Positions 1-4,800 of a DNA stretch of 6,168 nucleotides are shown one piece after another; position 1 is the stretch's first letter; the number at the start of each line of letters is the position of its first letter. A model generated the notes under the pieces. That model saw only the letters and a list, made by a program, of their open reading frames with translations. It did no database searches and had not been told where the DNA came from. The stretch spans positions 1-6,168 of the forward strand of contig JACDEC010000191.1 of assembly GCA_013816645.1 (NCBI GenBank). The letters run 5' to 3'. Both the position numbers and the translations under genes were made by a program. The DNA is from Planctomycetota bacterium (GTDB taxonomy: Bacteria; Planctomycetota; UBA11346).

Positions 1-266
1 GGGCGCGCGAGCGCGGGCTGCGCCGGCTCAACCTCGGCTTGACCCCCCTGTCACGCAAAGCCGGGGCCGCGCGCGCGCCGCTGTGGCGACAGCTCGGCAC
101 CGGCGCCTATCCGCTGGGCTGGCTGTTCGCGGATGGCGAAGCGCTGCGCGCCTGGGCGGCGCGCCACGCCACCGAGTGGGCTCCGCGCTACCTGGCGTAT
201 CCCAAGGCATTGGAATTGCCGGTGGCGCTGGCCGATCTCGCCACGCTCAATGCGCGTAGGAGATAG
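1..266 (+). CDS. mprF: MprF-like phosphatidylglycerol lysyltransferase, C-terminal fragment
   Basis: Only the last 87 or so residues are present; the reading frame (first full codon at base 3) is open to the left edge and stops with TAG at 264-266. The fragment matches the end of the cytosolic DUF2156 (GNAT-like) catalytic domain of MprF. It shows a LNLGLTPLS segment (family: LGMAPLSG), then APLWRQLG, then an aromatic and acidic stretch, then EWAPRYLAYPKALELPVALADLA (family: VWEPRYLA-P-G). MprF enzymes move lysine or alanine from aminoacyl-tRNA onto phosphatidylglycerol and flip the product, lowering membrane charge and giving resistance to cationic peptides. The membrane flippase half lies outside the window if it exists, so a soluble DUF2156-only protein is the main alternative. 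The family assignment is from remembered motifs. The gene overlaps the next one by one base, which suggests co-translation. Confidence 0.72.
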   Translation, partial: ARERGLRRLNLGLTPLSRKAGAARAPLWRQLGTGAYPLGWLFADGEALRAWAARHATEWAPRYLAYPKALELPVALADLATLNARRR

Positions 267-1078
267 TGATCCTGGCGGCTCCAGCGGTCGATCCTACCAT
301 CGCGACCGTGGCCACGCCAAGACTGCGCGAGAGCGATCTCTATCCACCGCTGCGCGCACACCTCGAGCGGCTCGGCTACACCGTGCGCGGCGAGGTCCTG
401 GATTGCGACCTCGCCGCCGTGCGCGGTGAGGAACTCATCGCCGTCGAACTCAAGGTCGGTTTCAACGCCACGCTGCTCATCCAGGCGGCTGCCCGCCAGC
501 GCGCCTGCGACAGCGTCTACGTCGCCATCCCGCGACCGCGGACGACGCGCGGCCTGGATTGGCAGGGCATGCTCAACCTGCTCAAGCGCCTCGGCATGGG
601 ACTGCTGGTGGTCGATCCCGCCTCTCCCGTGCCGGTGCAGGTGGTGCTCGACCCGCGCGATTGGCGGCAGGTCGTCGACCAGGTGCGTCGCGCCGCGATC
701 CTGACCGAGATCGCGGGTCGTTCCGCGGATCACAACCAGGGCGGCGTCAATCGACGTCCGCTGGTGACGGCCTACCGCGAGCGGGCGATCCGGATCGCGG
801 CGTCGATCGGGCGCGACGGGCAGGCGACCACCGCGGAACTGCGCGCGCGTGGCACCGGCGAGCAGACCGCGCCCATGCTCTACCAGGACGTGTACGGCTG
901 GTTCGTACGGGTCGCCAAGGGCACCTATCGGCTCAGCGATCGTGGACGCGAAGCGCTGGTCACCTATGGCGACCTGGCACGGCACTATGCGGGAGCCGAC
1001 GCCAAAGAAGATCCCGCAGCGGAAACCGCTGCGGGATCATCGACCCGTCGGCGCAAGCCGACGTCATCCGCGACCTGA
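266..1078 (+). CDS. DUF2161 family putative PD-(D/E)XK phosphodiesterase/nuclease
   Basis: This 270-residue protein starts with GTG, the stop of mprF overlapping it as TAGTG. An AGGAG lies at 258-262, only 3 bases before the start, so the in-frame GTG at 308 is an alternative. Family similarity begins at about residue 19 (RLRESDLYPPL). The N-terminal half looks like a restriction-endonuclease fold: ESDLYPP at 22-28, GYTVRGEV at 37-44, CD at 47-48 and ELK at 61-63, giving a D48...E61-L-K63 catalytic pattern. The C-terminal half (about 165-235) carries the family's GG..RR.LVTAYRERAIR and LYQDVYGWFVRVAKGTYRLSDRG segments, probably a winged helix. This is the COG5482/DUF2161 pattern, whose substrate is unknown to me. 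The last 30 or so residues are a low-complexity tail encoded over two hairpins, and one of these looks like the terminator of the opposing gene. No signal peptide or membrane segment is seen. Confidence 0.82.
   Translation: MILAAPAVDPTIATVATPRLRESDLYPPLRAHLERLGYTVRGEVLDCDLAAVRGEELIAVELKVGFNATLLIQAAARQRACDSVYVAIPRPRTTRGLDWQGMLNLLKRLGMGLLVVDPASPVPVQVVLDPRDWRQVVDQVRRAAILTEIAGRSADHNQGGVNRRPLVTAYRERAIRIAASIGRDGQATTAELRARGTGEQTAPMLYQDVYGWFVRVAKGTYRLSDRGREALVTYGDLARHYAGADAKEDPAAETAAGSSTRRRKPTSSAT
1002..1038 (-). terminator. Intrinsic terminator of the RRM gene, embedded in DUF2161 coding sequence
   Basis: A perfect 13-bp inverted repeat (1010-1022 with 1026-1038) has a 3-base loop. Read on the minus strand, the GC-rich stem with TTT loop is followed at once by TTCTTTGG (1009 down to 1002), the layout of a Rho-independent terminator. 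It begins about 40 bases past the RRM stop codon. On the plus strand no T-tract follows, so its polarity fits the minus-strand gene. It lies within codons of about residues 249-258 of the DUF2161 protein. Confidence 0.7.
1046..1063. repeat. 7-bp stem-loop with GCAA tetraloop near the convergent stops
   Basis: The arms 1046-1052 and 1057-1063 are perfectly complementary around a GCAA loop (a GNRA type on the plus strand). The hairpin sits 16 bases past the RRM stop and inside the last codons of the DUF2161 gene. It may stabilise the 3' end of one transcript or help the neighbouring terminator. No T-tract follows on either strand, so I do not call it a terminator itself. Confidence 0.5.
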
Positions 1079-1079
1079 A

Positions 1080-1385
1080 TCAGCGATCGCGACCGCCGCC
1101 GCCGCCGCCGCCATATCCACCGCCGCCGCCGCCGCCGCCTTCGGGCTTCTGCTGAGCCTCATTGACGCGCAGGGCGCGACCTTCGATGTCCTTGCCATTC
1201 AACGCCTTGATCGCGGCCTGAGCCTCGGTCGGGTTGGTCATGGTCACGAAACCGAAACCGCGGCTGCGGTTGGTTTCACGGTCGACCATGCACTTGGCGC
1301 GGGCGACCTGACCGAAAGGACGGAAGAGATTCGCCAGGGCTTCGTCATTGACGGCCCAGGGGAGGTTGCCGACGTAGATTTCCAC
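1080..1385 (-). CDS. Glycine-rich RRM-domain RNA-binding protein
   Basis: This 101-residue protein is one RNA recognition motif (about 1-78) plus a glycine tail. RNP2 is IYVGNL (3-8) and RNP1 is RGFGFVTM (42-49). The stacking aromatics Tyr4, Phe44 and Phe46 are all present, so single-stranded RNA binding is expected. The tail (83-98) is eight glycines, a tyrosine and seven glycines, ending in RDR, as in bacterial RRM proteins of the cyanobacterial Rbp type, which are often cold-induced. The start is GTG. An in-frame stop lies three codons upstream, so no other start is possible. A weak GTGAG sits 5 bases before it. The gene lies 129 bases downstream of the Lon-domain gene on the same strand, so it probably has its own promoter and leader. 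Its stop is one base from that of the convergent DUF2161 gene. Confidence 0.93.
   Translation of the reverse strand: MEIYVGNLPWAVNDEALANLFRPFGQVARAKCMVDRETNRSRGFGFVTMTNPTEAQAAIKALNGKDIEGRALRVNEAQQKPEGGGGGGGGYGGGGGGGRDR
1092..1139. repeat. Trinucleotide microsatellite: two identical 21-bp ACC(GCC)6 units
   Basis: Bases 1092-1112 and 1119-1139 are identical and consist of ACC followed by six GCC. On the coding (minus) strand each reads (GGC)6GGT and makes the two polyglycine runs of the RRM protein, split by GGA TAT. Both units keep the reading frame, so gain or loss of triplets would only change the glycine count. Confidence 0.9.
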
Positions 1386-1514
1386 GGATGCTCACAGTGG
1401 CGCCGATGCGCCGATAGGTACTAAGACACAGCGACGTGCTATGTCGGAGCCGGCTACGATAGGTGAAAGAGTGCGAAAGCCAGGCGGAAATCGATTCTCG
1501 CGCTGACCGTCGGT
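1386..1514 (-). promoter_or_regulatory. Leader and probable promoter region of the RRM gene
   Basis: This 129-base gap separates the Lon-domain gene from the RRM gene and should hold the RRM promoter and 5' leader. I could not find a convincing -35/-10 pair. Near the start codon an 8-bp tandem repeat forms a short hairpin just upstream of the weak GTGAG ribosome site (1393-1397). No clear intrinsic terminator for the Lon-domain gene is visible, so read-through into the RRM gene is possible. Confidence 0.35.
1400..1415. repeat. Perfect 8-bp tandem repeat in the RRM leader
   Basis: GCGCCGAT occurs twice in direct tandem (1400-1407 and 1408-1415). The first junction also gives a 5-bp stem, 1399-1403 pairing with 1408-1412 around a 4-base loop. 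On the minus strand it ends just before the GTGAG ribosome-binding candidate. It could be a small regulatory hairpin, a protein-binding direct repeat, or chance. Confidence 0.45.
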
Positions 1515-2210
1515 TCAGTTGGTCGAAGGAGGACGCAGACGACTGGTGCCCTGGGGGCGTTCGAGCACCGCGACCAGCCCTCTGCGCAGGATATCCACCC
1601 GTTCAGGCAGACGTCGGGCGAGTAGGAAGCTCTGACGGACCTCGACATCACCGAGCAGGGCGGCGCCCAGGCGGTCGATCAGCGCGCACTCGTCGGAGGT
1701 GTTCTGGACCAGCGGCGCCAGCACCTGCCCCCGATCCCCCAGCCGGTTGCGCAAGTGATTGACCAATGCGAGTACCGAGCGGATGGCGGCGCTGCGCTCC
1801 TCGGGGCTTTCCGCGCCAGGCAGATCGTCGAGCACGGTCGGGCGGGCCATGCGCCAGTCGGAGGTGGCCGGCAGTTCGCTCAGCTCGCAGCGGGCCAGGC
1901 CTTCGACGATGACCAGGAACTGCCCGTCCTCGAGCGGCCGGATGTTGCGGACCTTGCCGAGCGTGCACACCGGCTGGATTGCAGGCTGACCATGGTACGC
2001 CCCCTGCCAACCCGGTGCCAGGCGCGGGACCGCCAACCAGCGGTCACGCGGCTCGCGCGCGAGCAGGTCGTCGACCAGGGCCCGATAGCGTGGCTCGAAG
2101 ATGCGGTACGGCGTGGGCAAACCGAGGAGCAGGACGTGATCGGGCAAGGGGAACATCGGCACGGCATCCGGAACGTCCATCGTGCCGATGCTAACCGTGG
2201 GCGGCACCAC
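1515..2210 (-). CDS. Stand-alone Lon N-terminal (LON substrate-binding) domain protein
   Basis: The protein has 231 residues from GTG at 2210, or 221 from the ATG at 2180. It covers only the LON domain (PF02190/COG2802 type): VPMFPLPDHVLLLG at 17-30, the hallmark RIFEPRYRALVDDLL at 36-50, a beta-rich core with GKVRNIRPLEDGQFLVIVEGLARCEL, and a helical C-terminal part with EVRQSFLLARRLPERVDIL. No AAA+ ATPase or Ser-Lys protease segment follows, and the length suits the short peptidase S16-like family. In Lon this domain recognises substrates; the role of the free-standing version is unclear. I favour the ATG because family similarity begins just after it, but neither start has a good Shine-Dalgarno sequence. 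The gene follows the epimerase-like gene by 33 bases (63 from the ATG), so the two are probably co-transcribed. Confidence 0.88.
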   Translation of the reverse strand: MVPPTVSIGTMDVPDAVPMFPLPDHVLLLGLPTPYRIFEPRYRALVDDLLAREPRDRWLAVPRLAPGWQGAYHGQPAIQPVCTLGKVRNIRPLEDGQFLVIVEGLARCELSELPATSDWRMARPTVLDDLPGAESPEERSAAIRSVLALVNHLRNRLGDRGQVLAPLVQNTSDECALIDRLGAALLGDVEVRQSFLLARRLPERVDILRRGLVAVLERPQGTSRLRPPSTN

Positions 2211-2243
2211 GGGGAAGGGCCGGACCAGCCAGCCTCGGGGGGG

Positions 2244-3587
2244 TCAGCGACCTAATTGATGGCGCAGCGCCTCGACCAGGTCGCCATGCCGCCAGGTGAA
2301 ACCAGCCGCGGACAAGCGCGCAGGCACCACCCTCGCACTAGCCAGCAAGGTCTCCTGCCCCATGGCCCCGAATGCCACGCGCACGGCGATCGCGGGCAGC
2401 GGCAGCACCGTCGGCCGACACAGCACCGCGCCGAGCGCCGCCATCAACCCGGCATTGGTCACCGGCTCGGGCGCGACCACGTTGACGACCCCGGACAGCG
2501 GCGACTGGACGAGGTGATGGAGCGCGGCGACGGCGTCGTCGATGGCGATCCATGACAGCCATTGCCGCCCCGATCCGATGCGACCGGCGACTCCGGCGCG
2601 CACAGGTGGCACGAGCTTTGCCAACGCCCCACCCGCGGCGCCGAGCACCACGCCGAGTCGGGCATGGACCACGCGTATCCCGGCGGCGCGTGCGGGGTCG
2701 CAGGCCCGCTCCCAGTCGGAACACACCTCGGCGAGGAAACCGGCGCCCGGACTGGCGTCCTCATCGAGCACCGACTCGCCGCGGTCGCCGTAGATGCCGA
2801 TCGCCGAGGCGCAGACCAACGCCTTCGGCGGCGCAGGCAGCGCCGCGAGTTGTTCGCACAGACGCCGCGTCGGTCCGATGCGGCTGTCGCGGATCTCGCG
2901 ACGCACCCGCGACGACCAGCGCTCGCCCACCGTACGCCCAGCGAGGTGGACGACGGCGTCGAAGCCGGATAGCGCGCTCGGATCGGCGAGCCCAGCCGAG
3001 GGATCCCATGCCAGGCACCCCGGGCGTTGGCCTCCAGCGCGCACCAGGCGGACGACCTCGTGGCCCCCGGCGGAGAGGAAGTCAGCGAGCTCCCCGCCGA
3101 GGAAACCTCCCGCGCCGCTAATGGCGATGCGCAGGCGGCGAGGTGGCCAGGCCGCGTGCCGGGCGAGGTCGTCGGCAGTGCGGCGATGCCGGAAGGCGAA
3201 GGCGCGAGCGATGCGGCGGCCAACCCACCCGCTGGTGAGGGCCGGAACCGGCGGCTGGCAATCGATCTCGTCGACGATCTGACAGCCCTCCGCCACGGAC
3301 AAGAAGCTGTGGGTGTGGCGCCAACTCCGGAACGGTCCGACGACCTGCTCGTCGACGAAGCAGCGGCCAGGGTCGACGGCGGTGATGCGCGCGCGCCAGG
3401 CGCGGGTGCTTGGACCGACCGGGACTGCAAGGTCGACCGTGGAACCGATCTCCAACGTGCCGGAGCGGGCGACGAGACGGGCGCCTTCCCACGGTGGCAT
3501 CAGGCGTGGGAACGCCGAGGCCTGGGCATGCCAGGCGAAGACGGAATCCGCCTCCTGGGCCACCCCGGACGCAAATCGGAACTTCAT
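2244..3587 (-). CDS. SRPBCC-TIGR01777 fusion, NAD(P)-dependent epimerase-like protein
   Basis: This 447-residue protein has two modules. Residues 1-140 resemble SRPBCC/polyketide-cyclase ligand-binding domains (MKFRFASGVAQEADSVFAWH at the start; GPFRSWRHTHSF at 84-95). From about 150 it is a Rossmann-fold SDR of the TIGR01777 (YfcH-like) family: GAGGFLG nucleotide loop at 158-164, VVHLAG at 212-217, the RW...R.EI.DSR segment at 223-236, and SAIGIYGDRGE at 261-271. A C-terminal DUF1731 region has MGQETLLASARVVPARLSAAGF. The fused form exists in many bacteria; the substrate is unknown to me. I chose ATG 3587 because similarity starts there and GGAAGG (3599-3604) lies 11 bases upstream. The frame stays open far upstream, but that stretch is antisense to the desaturase. 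The gene diverges from the desaturase and probably leads the transcript that includes the Lon-domain gene. Confidence 0.9.
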   Translation of the reverse strand: MKFRFASGVAQEADSVFAWHAQASAFPRLMPPWEGARLVARSGTLEIGSTVDLAVPVGPSTRAWRARITAVDPGRCFVDEQVVGPFRSWRHTHSFLSVAEGCQIVDEIDCQPPVPALTSGWVGRRIARAFAFRHRRTADDLARHAAWPPRRLRIAISGAGGFLGGELADFLSAGGHEVVRLVRAGGQRPGCLAWDPSAGLADPSALSGFDAVVHLAGRTVGERWSSRVRREIRDSRIGPTRRLCEQLAALPAPPKALVCASAIGIYGDRGESVLDEDASPGAGFLAEVCSDWERACDPARAAGIRVVHARLGVVLGAAGGALAKLVPPVRAGVAGRIGSGRQWLSWIAIDDAVAALHHLVQSPLSGVVNVVAPEPVTNAGLMAALGAVLCRPTVLPLPAIAVRVAFGAMGQETLLASARVVPARLSAAGFTWRHGDLVEALRHQLGR

Positions 3588-3728
3588 ATTGGAACAGGCC
3601 TTCCAGCGAACATTCGACACTGACGGGATGATGGCCTTCGTACCGCGCCGGGCACTAGCATCAGTGGAAATACTCGCGGCTCCACGTACAAGTCCCCCTT
3701 CACCGTTACACCGGGATCCTCCCCCCCA
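3588..3728. promoter_or_regulatory. Shared divergent promoter region, epimerase-like gene and desaturase
   Basis: These 141 bases separate two divergent starts and must hold promoters for both unless transcripts start within genes. No consensus -35/-10 pair stands out. Small inverted repeats are present: GTGGA (3664-3668) with TCCAC (3681-3685), and CACTGA (3618-3623) with TCAGTG (3661-3666). Either might be an operator half-site pair, but both are short enough to be chance. A run of seven C (3721-3727) lies just before the desaturase ATG. Confidence 0.4.
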
Positions 3729-4691
3729 ATGATCCGTCCGCTCAAGAACGGCCTGCTCGCGTTCGTCCGCTTCTTCGACACCTCCGCCGGCCATGTCGAC
3801 AAGCGTACCCACATCGGTCCCAACAAGATCGAATGGCTGCGCTGGTTCCCCTTCGTCCTGCTGCACGGCATGTGCCTCGGGGTGATCTGGGTCGGCACCA
3901 GCCCGGTCGCGGTGGCGGTCTGCCTGGCGATGTACGTGGTGCGCATGTTCGCCATCACCGGCTTCTACCATCGCTATTTCTCGCACCGCACCTTCAAGGC
4001 GCCTCGCGCGGTGCAGTTCCTCATGGCCGTGCTCGGCAATTCGGCCGCCCAACGCGGGCCGCTGTGGTGGGCGTCGCACCACCGCCACCACCACAAGTAC
4101 TCCGACGAAGTCGAAGACGCGCATTCGCCCCACCAGCACGGCTTCATGTGGAGTCACATCGGCTGGATCACCGCCAAGAAGAACTTCGCCACCGACTTCG
4201 AATCGGTGCCCGACCTCGCCAAGTTCCCCGAACTGGTCTTCCTCGACCGCTTCGACGTGCTGGTGCCGGTCCTCACCGGCTTCGCGATGTTCTTCCTCGG
4301 CGTCCTGCTCAACCACCTGTGGCCCGGCCTCGAGACCAGCGGCATGCAGATGCTGATCTGGGGCTTCTTCGTCTCGACCATCCTGCTGTTCCACGGCACC
4401 TGTACGATCAACTCGCTCTCGCACCTGATCGGCCGCCGGCGCTACCAGACCAGCGATGACAGCCGCAACAGCTGGATCCTCGCGATCATCACCCTGGGCG
4501 AAGGCTGGCACAACAACCACCACTACTACCAGTCCTCCACCCGGAATGGCTTCTACTGGTACGAGTACGACGTCACGTTCTACATGCTCACGGTGATGTC
4601 GTGGCTGGGCCTGGTCCGCGATCTCAAACCGGTGCCGATCGCGGTCCGCGACCGCCGCCCCGAAGCGACGGTTCCGGAAGAAGCAGCTTAG
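3729..4691 (+). CDS. Membrane acyl-CoA (delta-9 type) fatty-acid desaturase
   Basis: This 320-residue integral-membrane di-iron desaturase belongs to the stearoyl-CoA desaturase superfamily. All three histidine boxes are intact: HRYFSH (81-86), HRHHH (118-122) and HNNHH (261-265). The family's NSLSH (228-232) is present too. The flanking ITGFYHRYFSHRTFKA and GEGWHNNHHYY are typical. Two hydrophobic pairs (about 40-76 and 178-222) fit four membrane helices with the boxes facing the cytoplasm. The enzyme would insert a cis double bond into saturated acyl chains, raising membrane fluidity. Length is normal for bacterial members, and no cytochrome b5 domain is attached, so a separate electron donor is needed. 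The ATG start has no Shine-Dalgarno sequence, only a C7 tract. The epimerase-like gene diverges from it and a kinase gene converges on it. Confidence 0.95.
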   Translation: MIRPLKNGLLAFVRFFDTSAGHVDKRTHIGPNKIEWLRWFPFVLLHGMCLGVIWVGTSPVAVAVCLAMYVVRMFAITGFYHRYFSHRTFKAPRAVQFLMAVLGNSAAQRGPLWWASHHRHHHKYSDEVEDAHSPHQHGFMWSHIGWITAKKNFATDFESVPDLAKFPELVFLDRFDVLVPVLTGFAMFFLGVLLNHLWPGLETSGMQMLIWGFFVSTILLFHGTCTINSLSHLIGRRRYQTSDDSRNSWILAIITLGEGWHNNHHYYQSSTRNGFYWYEYDVTFYMLTVMSWLGLVRDLKPVPIAVRDRRPEATVPEEAA

Positions 4692-4800
4692 AAGGCACGT
4701 GCGACGTGCGGAGTGCGACGGCGCCCTGGCACATCCATCATAGTCCGCGCCTACGCTCGTGCCTCCTACGTCGCACGTCGCACGTCGCACGTCGCACTTC
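4691..4800. repeat. Heptamer-based imperfect inverted repeat filling a convergent gap
   Basis: The left arm (4691-4720) and right arm (4769-4800) are complementary over most of their length: GAAG/CTTC at the outside, an 11-bp perfect block (4700-4710 with 4779-4789) and a 7-bp block (4714-4720 with 4769-4775), around a 48-base spacer. A competing pairing, GGCACG (4694-4699) with CGTGCC (4758-4763), is also possible. The arms touch the stop codons of both convergent genes. No T-tract follows on either side, so a classic Rho-independent terminator is unlikely; a structured barrier between the transcripts is plausible. Confidence 0.75.
4768..4797. repeat. Tandem heptanucleotide repeat, four copies of CGTCGCA
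   Basis: Four perfect head-to-tail copies of CGTCGCA occupy 4769-4796, with partial units at the edges. Two further copies in inverse orientation (TGCGACG) occur at 4700-4706 and 4714-4720. Being seven bases long, unit changes here would not preserve a reading frame, which fits its non-coding place between stop codons. Confidence 0.92.

Noticed and set aside
188..985. 265-codon open frame on the minus strand
   Set aside because: It lies opposite the DUF2161 gene, which has clear family motifs. The frame is a product of high GC and shows no recognisable domain.
849..1424. 191-codon plus-strand frame crossing the DUF2161 end and the RRM gene
   Set aside because: It includes the antisense of the RRM poly-glycine tract (read as poly-Ala) and has no domain; both overlapped genes are well supported.
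1755..2255. 166-codon plus-strand frame
   Set aside because: It is antisense to the Lon-domain gene, whose family motifs are clear, and shows no features of its own.
2459..3430. 323-codon minus-strand frame with Ser/Arg/Pro-rich translation
   Set aside because: It is another frame of the SRPBCC-TIGR01777 gene, with the biased composition typical of an out-of-frame reading in GC-rich DNA.
4768..4797. CRISPR-like or attachment-site interpretation of the heptamer repeats
   Set aside because: The unit is seven bases with no spacers, and there is no integrase, tRNA gene or cas gene in the window.
4691..4800. Ordinary Rho-independent terminator for the desaturase or the kinase
   Set aside because: The arms are imperfect, the spacer is 48 bases, and no T-tract follows on either strand.
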